This document shows positions 1-7,776 of a stretch of DNA of 14,933 nt, piece after piece. The DNA comes from an uncultured Clostridia bacterium. Lineage in GTDB: Bacteria > Bacillota > Clostridia > Oscillospirales > Acutalibacteraceae. Position 1 is the stretch's first letter, and each line of letters starts with the position of its first letter. The stretch lies in the NCBI GenBank assembly GCA_947302895.1, contig CAMYWU010000014.1, positions 1 to 14,933 of the forward strand, in the 5' to 3' direction. The position numbers and the translations under genes are program-made. Under the pieces are notes generated by a model. That model was not told where the DNA came from, did not search any database, and saw only the letters and a list, made by a program, of their open reading frames with translations.

Positions 1-227
1 GAACGTGAATTTTTATTTGAACCGAGCTGTTTTCTGTCGTCATTGTTTGAGGTCAGGTCGTTATATTCGGAATAATGATGATATTCCTTAACATTACGGC
101 TTGCATACTCCTCAGCCGATGTGTATCTAACCTTTTTGTATTCCCTGTTGTATTCGTCGTAGGATGGATGTTGACCGCCTGAAAGGATATTACGCGCTGG
201 CCACGCGCCGTATTCTTTTGCTATCAT
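1..227 (-). CDS. Tyrosine-rich hypothetical protein, 3' end outside window
   Basis: An open frame starts at the ATG at 227-225 on the minus strand and is still open at base 1, giving at least 75 residues. The start is chosen because a strong GGAGG lies 7 bases before it. The visible protein begins MIAKEYGAWPARNI, has no signal peptide or membrane segment, and is very polar. Nine tyrosines occur in 75 residues, concentrated between residues 23 and 55 (Y-x2-Y-x3-Y-x4-Y spacing), followed by an Asn/Asp/Lys-rich stretch. I recognise no family. It lies 19 bases after the MscS-family gene and is probably the last visible member of the same transcript. It could be an N-terminal fragment of a larger protein, since no stop codon is seen. 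Confidence 0.7.
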   Translation of the reverse strand, partial: MIAKEYGAWPARNILSGGQHPSYDEYNREYKKVRYTSAEEYASRNVKEYHHYSEYNDLTSNNDDRKQLGSNKNSR

Positions 228-246
228 GGCGTTGCCTCCAGATTAA

Positions 247-1254
247 TTATTCTTCCACGCCCGGTGCGCCAAGCTGAACTCCGTTCTCATCAAACATATT
301 TTTAACTTCTTTGTAAAGGGCACGTTCAACGTCGTATTTATTTGCCTCATTACAACCTGCGATGAAGAGAAGCATCTGAACACCCTTCTTGGTGATTTCG
401 CAAAGGCCAAGATAAATGGGCTCTGCTTCCATCTTGTCGCATCTGCTCTTAATAGCTGCGGGGTCAAAGTGCTGATTAATAACCTCTTCAACATGCTCAA
501 GTGATTCCTGAGGTGCAATCGGGAAGGTGAGAGCAGCGCAGGAGGTACGGTCTGTGAGGTTAACAACCGAACCGATAGAGGAGTTACGCATTGTGAGAAT
601 ATCACCGCCGACATCAGCAAACTTTGTTGAACGGATACCGATTGAAACAACTGTTCCACGGAAGCCATCGATAACAACGATATCATTAACATCAAAGATT
701 TGCTCGGCAATGATGAAAATACCTGCAACGATATCTTCAATAAGCGAGGTAACGCCGAGACCAAGAATTAAGCTTAAGATACCGAGACCTGCAACAAGCT
801 CTGTTGTGTTAACGCCGAGAGCGCCGAGAATAAGGAATACGAGAACTAAAACTGCAACATATTTAACTGTGTTACCGATGAGCTCAATAACTGCAACGCC
901 GATTTTCTGGGTAATCTTCTTGTTGTTTACCATTCTGCCGATGAAGAAACGAAGAACAAAGCTAATCGATAAAGTCAGAATGGCAAGAGAGATAACTCTT
1001 ATAATCTGGTTTGGATTCTTAGCCCCTGAAAACGGGTCAAGGCTCTGCATAAACCAGCCTTCTTTTTCCATAAAGAATCTGCCGAAGATAAGAAGCACAT
1101 AATAAGCAATTGCTATAAGAGCTGCAATTGTTCTTGAAATGATTGTGCCGGGAGAAAGCTTTTTCTGCTTCTTTTCCTCTTCCCTTTTTTTCTTGTTAGC
1201 TTCGAGGCGTTCAATATCCTCTTTTGTGATTTTTGCCTGATTGTGTTCAGCCAT
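247..1254 (-). CDS. MscS-family small-conductance mechanosensitive ion channel
   Basis: This 335-residue membrane protein is expected to open under membrane tension and release solutes during hypo-osmotic shock. After a highly charged cytoplasmic N-terminus (residues 1-33, Lys/Glu-rich) come hydrophobic segments at about 36-58, 84-106 and 127-146. A Gly/Ala/Leu-rich pore helix follows at about 148-180 (GLGILSLILGLGVTSLIEDI), typical of MscS TM3. The beta domain with the family pattern (FDVNDIVVIDGFRGTVVSIGIRSTK) spans about 187-235, and an alpha/beta cytoplasmic domain lies at 240-328. The length is usual for single-unit MscS proteins. The start is supported by AAGGAGG about 7 bases before the ATG. 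The gene begins 18 bases after the stop of the giant secreted protein gene, so the two are probably one operon. Family assignment is firm; the gating stimulus and ion preference cannot be read from the sequence. Confidence 0.93.
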   Translation of the reverse strand: MAEHNQAKITKEDIERLEANKKKREEEKKQKKLSPGTIISRTIAALIAIAYYVLLIFGRFFMEKEGWFMQSLDPFSGAKNPNQIIRVISLAILTLSISFVLRFFIGRMVNNKKITQKIGVAVIELIGNTVKYVAVLVLVFLILGALGVNTTELVAGLGILSLILGLGVTSLIEDIVAGIFIIAEQIFDVNDIVVIDGFRGTVVSIGIRSTKFADVGGDILTMRNSSIGSVVNLTDRTSCAALTFPIAPQESLEHVEEVINQHFDPAAIKSRCDKMEAEPIYLGLCEITKKGVQMLLFIAGCNEANKYDVERALYKEVKNMFDENGVQLGAPGVEE

Positions 1255-1272
1255 TTTTATATCCTCCTTAAA

Positions 1273-4200
1273 TTATGATACCGTTATCGGCATTGTTAAT
1301 GTGTTTTCTACTCCGTCGGTCCAGGTTACCGTCATCTTGTACCTGCCCTTGGGAACGTTTGCAAAACCTATCTTATTAAGTGATACGTTTTCAAGAGTGT
1401 AAACTCCTTCGCCGCCCATTCCAACAAGGGAAACATTAACGTTGCCCCCGAACGAGCCGAGCACTACATTGCTGTCGAGCGTGTAATACGGAGTGTAGCC
1501 TATGGCAAAGGTTGAGAAGCTTGTTGAATAGATATAAACAAAACCGTTTTTCTTATCAATTCTGAAGGTGCCGTCTTCCCCGCTGTCGCTCTCTTTGAGC
1601 TTTTTAACCTTTGAGCCGTCGCAGTAGTATGCTGCAAGGTCTTTCCTGTTAATTTTCTCATAGGGAACGGCAATTTCAAGAACATTTCTTGAATTCTTCA
1701 AAACGGTTATTTTTGAATCAACGGTTTTTTCGAGCTGAACGTCAAAGAACATAAACGTTGTGTTTACGCTGAGGTCTGTGAAGGCTTTTGAATTATTAGC
1801 CGTTTCAACTGTTTTAGCTTCAACCGTCATCTTAAGAGAAAGGTTTTGCTCGTCTTTAAGACCGTCTGCGATTCTTATTGCTTTTGCCTCTTCGTTAAGA
1901 CCGCCGACAACAACATCAAAGCCCTCTGTATCTGAATTGATGTCAACCACTGACTCCGTGTTTCCGCCGAGCATTGAAATATCCTGCTTCTTGGTTTTGA
2001 ATAGCTCAACTGCGGTTGTTTCGCTCTTGCCGTTATATGTTGTAACAATGTTATAAAAACCTGCGGGAACAATGAACTGATATTTGCCGTCGGTTGCTGT
2101 TATTTCATAATCAACCTTATTGCTGCCCTTCATAAGAGTTATTGTTGCGTCCTCAATCGGAGTTTTGCCGTCCTTCTGATAGAGAACACCGCTGAGGGTT
2201 ACCCAATCCTCTTCTGCAATAACAACCTTAATGCACTGAGGTGCAATGTCGAAATGGTTTTTATCCGCAGCAACTCTGTACCAGACATAGTAGCTGCCCG
2301 TTTTCTTGGCAGTCGGGATTGAGGTTTTGAAACTGCTTTCATCGGGAGCGCTCTTCGGATTTTCGCCGATAGCATAGAAAAGCGTTCCTCCGTCAACCTT
2401 GCCCGCCTTAACAAGCTTAAGCTTTGAGCCGTTATATATCGGGTTTGCTGTTGCAGGTGCAGTTGTTATAACTGCGTCAACAGTATTTACCGTAACATAT
2501 CCGTCTGTAACCTCAAAGGTAACCGTTGCAAAGTTTGAATTTGTGTTTGCAAACTGCTCAGGTGCAAGTCCCATATTTGTTGTTCCTGCATTTGTTCTTG
2601 AAGCAGTTGCATCACCCGAGAAGGTGAAATCCTTTGAAACATCATAAAGGCTTGTGTTTGCATTTGCAACGTAGCCTGTTATTGTGTGCTCAGTTCCGTC
2701 ATAATCAACCGTGCTGTTGTTTCCGACAATCGTAACCGTTGCATTGATTTTGTTAATCTTAACAGTTTCAACGCCGATAACGGTGATATAGTTCTTTCTG
2801 CTTACCTCATAGTAAACGTTATATTCACCTGCGTTTGTGTATGTCGGGTTCGTGGTCGAATTAATGCTTTCAATGCTTGTTCCGTATTTAACGGTTGCAC
2901 CCTCGGGTTTGGTTACTGTGATGCTGTGAGCATTTCCGTCGTAATTAACTGTGCAGCCCGCTGCCGAAACCTCGTCATTCATTGACTTTTCGTCAATTGT
3001 GAATTCTGCAGAAGCTGTAGCCTCGCCAAGCGTTATGCTTGCGGTGTAGGTGCCCGCGTCGGTGTTGCCCGAATACTGAATTGTCGGAACGGAAAGTCCG
3101 TTATCCGTGGTCCAGTCATCGCTCTTTTTCAGCGTAGCCGTTACTGCGCTGCCGTCGTAGGTCTTGCCCTGGGCGCTGATTTGGATAGTTTGCTTCTCCA
3201 ACGGGCAAACGCCTGATTCATAACCGGAGCAGGTGGCGGTAATGGTGTCACCGTCAGCCGCATAGCTCCAGCTGTGCGTATGCGGAGGACCGATGCAAAC
3301 CTCGCCGTTTCTCATAGCCTGCACTTCATATCCTACCGCGTCAGCGGTGAAGTAGTCGCCGGGCTTTTTGCCGTTCATATAGGTCGGCCATCCGCTGGTA
3401 ACCACTGCTGTGGTGTTGGAGGATTTAATGCCGACAGAAGCCGTGCTGTCAAGCTCGCCGATTATTGTTACAACAGCGCCTGCGGCAACATTTACATTGT
3501 TTGCCGCGTTGCTTGTTGTTTTGTTATCGGTGATTTGCGGATTGCCGGAAAGTTTCATTGTTGCTGCTCTTGAAACATGAATTCCGCCTCCGTTTTTAGC
3601 GGTGATATTATTGACGATAGAACCGCCGCAGACATCAACAACGCAAGTGTTGCCTTCGGGCATATAGATTGCGCCGCCCCATGCGCCGGCTTTGTTGTGG
3701 TGGATGGAACCGCCGCTGATATAAAGTTCGGAAGGTCTGCCGCAGAAGACTGCGCCTCCGCCTCCGCCTGTATAGTTATAGGCAATGCTGCCGCTGTTAA
3801 TGTGAACCGTGCTGTTTGCATTCGTGCAGATAGCTCCGCCGTTTCCGCCGGTGTTGCCGATGATGTTACCGCCGTTAATGTTGAGCGTGCCGCTAACAAC
3901 AAATGCGCCGCCGCTGCCGGTTGTGTTACCGCCGGTGATGTAACCGCCATTTACGGCAACCGTTCCGTTTGATTCATCAAGTGTTGCAAGCGAATTGCTG
4001 TTTACAGTGAAGTTATGCGTTGTCTCTGTATGTGAGTCAATCAGATTCATCGTTGCGTCGCTGCCAACATCAAATACTCTTGCGTTGCCTGTCATTTTGA
4101 TACCGTGACCGCCCAGGTCAAGCGTATGCTCGCCCGACGGAACATTGATTGTGCTTGAGGTTGTTACATCTTTCAGCAGCTTGAGCGTGCTGTCGTCTGC

Positions 4201-5919
4201 CCAGGCATTTACGGCGTCTTCAAATGAAGTATAGATTTCTTCATCATCGCCCTTAACAACGCTTGCAACGAAATTGCCGATTGCCGCTTCGCCTTTCACT
4301 AAAGCAACGATATAATCGCTGTTATCGCTCGTTAAATAGTTTGCAGGGCTCTTGCCGCTCATATGGGTATCCCAGCCACTTGTGAACACGCCCGTGCCGT
4401 TGTTCATCTTTATGCCGATTTTTGCGTCATTGTTAAGTGTACCTACAGCGATTGTATAGCCGTTTCCAAGCTCAATGTTGCTTACGCCCTTGCTTGTCAG
4501 GTTGTTTTCAATAACGGTGCTGCCCGAAACCTCTGTTCCCGTGGTTGTCATCCAGATTCCCGCTCCGGGACCGTTTTCAGCGTAGTTGCCGCTGATTTCA
4601 CAATCTTTCAAAATTACCGGGATTGTTCCTCCGACATGAATACCTCCGCCGTCTGCGCTAACGACATTATTTATGATTTTACCACCAAGGATTTCGCAGC
4701 CGGCGCCTTGCAGACGAGTTGCACCACCGCATTGTCCGGCATTATTCTGAATTGAACCGCCGTACATTTTGAATGTACCTGATTCTATTGTAGAGAATCC
4801 TCCGCCGTGCGTAGTGCCATACTGACCGTTTCCGATAACAGTACCGCCGTACATTTCTACAGCGCCACTGATATAAAATGCACCGCCCCTACTCCAGTTG
4901 TTTACGCGTGTTCCTTTACCACCTGTGATATAGCCGCCTGTAAAGGTTTCGTATCCGCTTGTCAGAGAATCGTTAACCGTTGCAAATCCTGCGCCGTTGG
5001 ATTTTTTGTTGGAAACAGAAAATCTGTGTTCGGTTTCAGTATCGCAATCATAAATTTTAAGCGTTGCCCCCGTGCTTACGGTCATAACGCTGCTGTTGCC
5101 AGTCATCTTGATTCCGTGACCGTTAAGGCAAAGGTTAGTTGTGCCGCTCGGAACATTCCATGTGCTTGAAATAGTAACATCCTTATCAAGGAAATAGTTA
5201 CCTGCCGAGCTTGGCAGTGAGTTGGTGCTGTCCCATTTTGTGAAGGTGATATCGTCGTGGTCGGAGTGGCTTACCGGTGCGGGTCCGCCGAATGCAATAT
5301 CAGCCAATGTGCAGGTTGCAGTCGGATTGGAAAACGGTACGTCGTGGCCGCTTCTTCCTGCGCCTGCAAGCGCGGTGATTGTGAACTGATAATATTGATA
5401 AGCCGTTGTGTTATTAAACGAATAAACATTTTGCTTATAACCCTCGGAAGCATCAATCGTTTCGTTAGCAACCAAAACGGTGCTGCAGGAATCAGCGCTG
5501 TTACCCGCCTTCAAATTCCATCCCGCAGGATTACGGTGCGCATAATTCGCTTTAAAGGTATCTGCACCCGCAACTATTTTGAAATGGTCAATAACAACGG
5601 GCTGGCTCATATGAACAGTTACCATAATTTCTTTGCCGTTGCCGCTCAGATTCTGATAGTTTACCTCAGGGTCAGCAGTGGAAACATAAAATATGGTGCC
5701 GGTGTTATTATCAACCAAACAATCAAAACCTCTGTTGGATTTGCCGTCGGTGTACATTTTGTCTTCACCGAAAAGGATGTGCTTGTCGATAGTAACATCG
5801 TTTTTTGTATACCACATTTCCGGCTCTGTGTCTGCCATTACATATATGGGTGCTGTATTAACAAGCATCAGCAATGCCATAAAGCAGGCAATAGCAGCCT
5901 TTATTTTAACCTTTTTCAT
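1273..5919 (-). CDS. Giant secreted beta-helix / MBG-repeat protein
   Basis: This 1548-residue exported protein has a Sec signal peptide (MKKVKIKAAIACFMALLMLV, likely cleavage after VMA, residue 29). Regions in order: a discoidin/F5-8C-like beta domain at about 38-213; a right-handed beta-helix at about 240-550 with repeated GG-(A/G)-(I/F) and NN turns (GGSIQNN, GGKIINN); a second homologous helix at about 560-878; and a linker with HTHSW and paired cysteines at about 880-905. Then come MBG/Ig-like repeats at about 908-1235 with the YDG hallmark (KTYDGSA, NYDGNAH, DYDGTEH), a carboxypeptidase-regulatory-like (SpaA/CnaB-like) fold at about 1239-1310, and an unassigned C-terminal region. No LPXTG motif, SLH repeat, dockerin or C-terminal membrane helix is seen, so the mode of cell attachment is unknown. 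The start has AAAGGAG 7 bases upstream. The role is probably binding glycans or host/neighbour surfaces (inference); a catalytic polysaccharide-lyase role for the helices cannot be excluded. Confidence 0.9.
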   Translation of the reverse strand: MKKVKIKAAIACFMALLMLVNTAPIYVMADTEPEMWYTKNDVTIDKHILFGEDKMYTDGKSNRGFDCLVDNNTGTIFYVSTADPEVNYQNLSGNGKEIMVTVHMSQPVVIDHFKIVAGADTFKANYAHRNPAGWNLKAGNSADSCSTVLVANETIDASEGYKQNVYSFNNTTAYQYYQFTITALAGAGRSGHDVPFSNPTATCTLADIAFGGPAPVSHSDHDDITFTKWDSTNSLPSSAGNYFLDKDVTISSTWNVPSGTTNLCLNGHGIKMTGNSSVMTVSTGATLKIYDCDTETEHRFSVSNKKSNGAGFATVNDSLTSGYETFTGGYITGGKGTRVNNWSRGGAFYISGAVEMYGGTVIGNGQYGTTHGGGFSTIESGTFKMYGGSIQNNAGQCGGATRLQGAGCEILGGKIINNVVSADGGGIHVGGTIPVILKDCEISGNYAENGPGAGIWMTTTGTEVSGSTVIENNLTSKGVSNIELGNGYTIAVGTLNNDAKIGIKMNNGTGVFTSGWDTHMSGKSPANYLTSDNSDYIVALVKGEAAIGNFVASVVKGDDEEIYTSFEDAVNAWADDSTLKLLKDVTTSSTINVPSGEHTLDLGGHGIKMTGNARVFDVGSDATMNLIDSHTETTHNFTVNSNSLATLDESNGTVAVNGGYITGGNTTGSGGAFVVSGTLNINGGNIIGNTGGNGGAICTNANSTVHINSGSIAYNYTGGGGGAVFCGRPSELYISGGSIHHNKAGAWGGAIYMPEGNTCVVDVCGGSIVNNITAKNGGGIHVSRAATMKLSGNPQITDNKTTSNAANNVNVAAGAVVTIIGELDSTASVGIKSSNTTAVVTSGWPTYMNGKKPGDYFTADAVGYEVQAMRNGEVCIGPPHTHSWSYAADGDTITATCSGYESGVCPLEKQTIQISAQGKTYDGSAVTATLKKSDDWTTDNGLSVPTIQYSGNTDAGTYTASITLGEATASAEFTIDEKSMNDEVSAAGCTVNYDGNAHSITVTKPEGATVKYGTSIESINSTTNPTYTNAGEYNVYYEVSRKNYITVIGVETVKINKINATVTIVGNNSTVDYDGTEHTITGYVANANTSLYDVSKDFTFSGDATASRTNAGTTNMGLAPEQFANTNSNFATVTFEVTDGYVTVNTVDAVITTAPATANPIYNGSKLKLVKAGKVDGGTLFYAIGENPKSAPDESSFKTSIPTAKKTGSYYVWYRVAADKNHFDIAPQCIKVVIAEEDWVTLSGVLYQKDGKTPIEDATITLMKGSNKVDYEITATDGKYQFIVPAGFYNIVTTYNGKSETTAVELFKTKKQDISMLGGNTESVVDINSDTEGFDVVVGGLNEEAKAIRIADGLKDEQNLSLKMTVEAKTVETANNSKAFTDLSVNTTFMFFDVQLEKTVDSKITVLKNSRNVLEIAVPYEKINRKDLAAYYCDGSKVKKLKESDSGEDGTFRIDKKNGFVYIYSTSFSTFAIGYTPYYTLDSNVVLGSFGGNVNVSLVGMGGEGVYTLENVSLNKIGFANVPKGRYKMTVTWTDGVENTLTMPITVS
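3289..4227 (-). repeat. Beta-helix unit, copy 2 of internal duplication
   Basis: This segment encodes residues about 565-877 of the giant secreted protein. Its landmarks match copy 1 in order: KDVTTSSTINVPSG, GHGIKMTGN, GGYITGG, GGAI/NN coils, then TSGWPTYMNGKKPGDY and a final VCIG. It is a divergent tandem duplicate of copy 1, separated by a short linker of about 15 residues. Confidence 0.75.
4270..5202 (-). repeat. Beta-helix unit, copy 1 of internal duplication
   Basis: This segment encodes residues about 240-550 of the giant secreted protein. It opens with a strand-rich cap (KDVTISSTWNVPSG, then GHGIKMTGN), continues through a TGGYITGG turn and several GG-x-I-x-NN coils, and closes with TSGWDTHMSGKSPANY and an AAIG end. 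The same order of landmarks recurs in copy 2. The repeat is seen at protein level; the DNA copies have diverged. Confidence 0.75.
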
Positions 5920-5976
5920 AGTTTACTCCTTTATAAATGCGAAATAGTTAAAAATCAAAATTCTGAAAAATGCTTA

Positions 5977-6004
5977 ATTCTAACTCGAGTATGCCAAATG
6001 TGAA
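5977..6004 (-). promoter_or_regulatory. Possible promoter of the secreted protein operon
   Basis: On the minus strand a TTCACA (6004-5999) is followed after 16 bases by TAGAAT (5982-5977), about 58 bases before the start codon. The -10 matches the sigma-A consensus at four of six positions with a preceding GT, and the -35 is partial. The 202-base gap is AT-rich, so chance matches are likely. This is the best candidate seen, not a firm call. Confidence 0.3.
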
Positions 6005-6059
6005 CAAATTGTTAAATAGCTATATAAATGTTTTTAATATTATATTTAACAAATATTCC

Positions 6060-6093
6060 CTGCCGATTTTGTTTGGTTTTCACAAATCGGCAG
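6060..6093 (-). terminator. Perfect 10-bp inverted repeat, possible terminator after the acetyltransferase gene
   Basis: CTGCCGATTT at 6060-6069 pairs exactly with AAATCGGCAG at 6084-6093 around a 14-base loop. It lies about 29 bases beyond the stop of the acetyltransferase gene. Read on the minus strand the stem is followed by GGAATATTTGTT, so the uridine tract is poor. It may be a weak or factor-assisted terminator, or an operator upstream of the secreted protein gene. Confidence 0.45.
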
Positions 6094-6121
6094 TGAAAAT
6101 TTGACATTTCTGTGATTTTTA

Positions 6122-6772
6122 TCAGGTGTTAAAGGGCTTGTTTCTTTCTTCGCAAATCTGAGTGAAATTTTCCCAATCAATTCTTTCGCTGCGGAAATAG
6201 AATTCATTATCCTGTTCTTCAATTTCCCTGACAACCCTGCAGGGAGTTCCCATTGCAAGAACGCCGTCGGGAATATCGCGGGTAACAACGCTTCCTGCGC
6301 CGATAACGGTGTTCTTTCCGATTGTAACGCCCGGAAGGATTATTGAGCCTGCGCCAATCCAGGTGTTATCGCCGATGTGAATCTCTTTTGCAAAAGCAAT
6401 AGCCGCTTTTCTGAGCTCGGGTTCAAGAGAATGGCTGGAGGTTGTAACAACAACATTCGGTCCGAATAAAACACGGTTGCCGACATAGATATGAGCGTCA
6501 TCGCACATAGTTAAATTATAGTTGCCGTAAACGCCTTTGCCGAAATGAACATGGTGACCGCCCCAGTTTGAGCGAAACGGCAGTTCAAGATAACAGCCGT
6601 CGCCGCATTCGGCAAAAACCTCTTTCATATACGCTTCCTTTTCAGCACGCTGTGAGGGTCTGAGCTGATTGAACTCCCACATTTTTTCAACATACTGTTT
6701 TTGCTGTGCCGCTATTTCTTCATCGTATGTATCGTAGAGCATTCCCTGCTCCATTCTTTCCTTTTGCGTCAT
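6122..6772 (-). CDS. Maltose/galactoside O-acetyltransferase-like hexapeptide-repeat enzyme
   Basis: This 216-residue cytoplasmic acetyl-CoA-dependent O-acetyltransferase belongs to the Maa/LacA/NodL group, which transfers acetyl to a sugar hydroxyl. Residues 4-55 form the maltose-acetyltransferase cap (ERMEQGMLYDTYDEEI). Residues about 70-180 form a left-handed beta-helix from hexapeptide repeats (VGNRVLFGPNVVV, IGDNTWIGAGSIILPGVTIG, NTVIGAGSVVT). His114 in TTSSHSLEPELR sits where LacA has its catalytic histidine, and the AMGTPCRVVR end is typical. The length is normal for the family. The start has only a weak AGG-type ribosome site. The gene lies 3' of the response regulator gene but is separated by a strong terminator, so it has its own promoter region, which carries an 11-bp-period tandem repeat. 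The actual acceptor sugar is not predictable. Confidence 0.92.
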   Translation of the reverse strand: MTQKERMEQGMLYDTYDEEIAAQQKQYVEKMWEFNQLRPSQRAEKEAYMKEVFAECGDGCYLELPFRSNWGGHHVHFGKGVYGNYNLTMCDDAHIYVGNRVLFGPNVVVTTSSHSLEPELRKAAIAFAKEIHIGDNTWIGAGSIILPGVTIGKNTVIGAGSVVTRDIPDGVLAMGTPCRVVREIEEQDNEFYFRSERIDWENFTQICEERNKPFNT

Positions 6773-6853
6773 TTGTCCTACTGCCTTGTGGATTTAAAAA
6801 ATAACCGGATTTTTGTTTAGATATATTAATACAAAATAACAATACACCCCTAT

Positions 6854-6875
6854 GTACAACAAAAGTACAACAAAT
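6854..6875. repeat. Tandem direct repeat with 11-bp period, candidate operator
   Basis: GTACAACAAAA (6854-6864) is followed immediately by GTACAACAAAT (6865-6875): ten identical bases repeated at an 11-bp period. On the minus strand the pair lies about 26-52 bases upstream of AT-rich -10 candidates (around 6823-6831) for the acetyltransferase gene, where a good -35 is lacking. The spacing places both copies on one DNA face, as for OmpR/SARP winged-helix regulators. The regulator in question is inferred. Confidence 0.5.
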
Positions 6876-6939
6876 AATAATAAAATTTCAAAAAAATTAA
6901 AATATTTATAGAATATTTCAGCATTTTTTACTGCTGAGC

Positions 6940-6965
6940 AAAAAAAGAAGGGCACAAAGCCCTTC
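6940..6965 (-). terminator. Strong rho-independent terminator after the response regulator
   Basis: On the minus strand GAAGGGC (6965-6959), loop TTTGT, GCCCTTC (6953-6947) form a perfect 7-bp stem followed directly by seven T residues (6946-6940). It begins 14 bases beyond the response regulator stop codon and closes the kinase/regulator transcript. Confidence 0.92.
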
Positions 6966-6978
6966 CTGTAAAAAACAA

Positions 6979-7776
6979 TTATTCAATATTTTCCGTGAGT
7001 TTTGCTTCCGAAAAAGCCGCCCAGGGATATGAATTCATATACTGACCACGATAGGAATTAATCGCCTGAGAATCGCCCTCAAAGAAGCGAAACATATCGC
7101 AGTCTATTTTTTCGGGAACAATTCTGTATAATCCCCTCCGGCGCTCAACAATATCCGAAACGCCGTATTTATCAAGCGTATCAAGCATTGAATTAATTAG
7201 GATTGAAAGATATTTCTGTTTTGACCTATCGTATATTTCATCCTCAAACAGGGCTGCAAAAATCGCCTTTGTTGTTACGCTGCCGCCCTGGTTATCAATA
7301 AGAAAAGCAAGAATTTCCTTTGCTTTCAGGCGTGGAAAAACAACCGCTTCCCCGTCAACAAATAAATCAAATTCGCCAAAGGTACGGGCAACAATATGCG
7401 CCGAAAAAACCTGCTGCGGCTTTTGCGACATTGCATAATTGACTTCCTCTTCAAGCTCATTCCTATCAATTGGCTTTAAAAGATAGCCCGAGGCGTGGAG
7501 CTTGAAGGCATCCGCCGCATACTGCGAATAGCCTGTTAAAAAGATAATCGATGTATCGGGGGAAATCTCCTTTATTCTCGCCGCAAGCGTTAAGCCGTTC
7601 ATATCGGGCATATCAATATCAAGCAGGGCAATATCAAAAGCCTGAGAAGCTGCGCCCTCAATTGCGGCACTCGCTCTGCCGTATGAAAAAACCTGAGGCT
7701 TTTGCTTTAGCTCCCTGCAAAGATGAACGGTATGATTTAAAACAACCGCTTCATCGTCCACACACATTATTTTCAT
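6979..7776 (-). CDS. Two-component response regulator, REC plus SARP/OmpR-type winged helix
   Basis: This 265-residue cytoplasmic transcription regulator is predicted to be phosphorylated by the kinase encoded just upstream. The receiver domain (1-118) has the acidic pair D7/D8, phospho-acceptor D53 in LLDIDMPDMNG, T81 and K101 in LLKPID. Residues about 130-220 form a winged-helix DNA-binding domain beginning FGEFDLFVDG with RLKAKEILAFLI, as in SARP-like regulators (COG3947 type). Residues 221-265 (DCDMFRFF..., YRGQYMNSYPWA) look like the start of a bacterial transcriptional activation domain (BTAD) that is cut short; family members with full BTAD are about 360-380 residues. The start codon overlaps the kinase stop by ATGA, implying translational coupling. 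A strong terminator follows. The target genes are unknown; the 11-bp repeat just downstream is a candidate site. Confidence 0.92.
   Translation of the reverse strand: MKIMCVDDEAVVLNHTVHLCRELKQKPQVFSYGRASAAIEGAASQAFDIALLDIDMPDMNGLTLAARIKEISPDTSIIFLTGYSQYAADAFKLHASGYLLKPIDRNELEEEVNYAMSQKPQQVFSAHIVARTFGEFDLFVDGEAVVFPRLKAKEILAFLIDNQGGSVTTKAIFAALFEDEIYDRSKQKYLSILINSMLDTLDKYGVSDIVERRRGLYRIVPEKIDCDMFRFFEGDSQAINSYRGQYMNSYPWAAFSEAKLTENIE

Noticed and set aside
527..1102. A 191-codon plus-strand open frame opposite the MscS-family gene
   Set aside because: The minus-strand frame has full MscS family features. The plus-strand product is Thr/Arg/Ile-rich without domain logic and has no ribosome site.
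3555..3972. Overlapping 131-codon frames on both strands within the beta-helix region
   Set aside because: Both arise from the repetitive GGA/GGC codon pattern of the beta-helix coils and translate to low-complexity Ala/Ser/Val or Ala/Asp sequence.
5257..6003. A 248-codon plus-strand open frame opposite the start of the giant secreted protein gene
   Set aside because: It is antisense to a gene with a signal peptide, a good ribosome site and clear domains. Its product is low-complexity Cys/Ala/Val/Ile-rich with no recognisable motif, as expected from a mirror frame.
6919..6936. Second small hairpin (CAGCA/TGCTG) beyond the response regulator terminator
   Set aside because: The stem is only 5 bp with an 8-base loop, and the 7-bp stem with seven T residues at 6940-6965 already explains termination.
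6773..6978. A small gene or structured RNA in the AT-rich gap before the acetyltransferase
   Set aside because: No start with a ribosome site, no open frame of useful size and no extended pairing were seen apart from the terminator and the tandem repeat.
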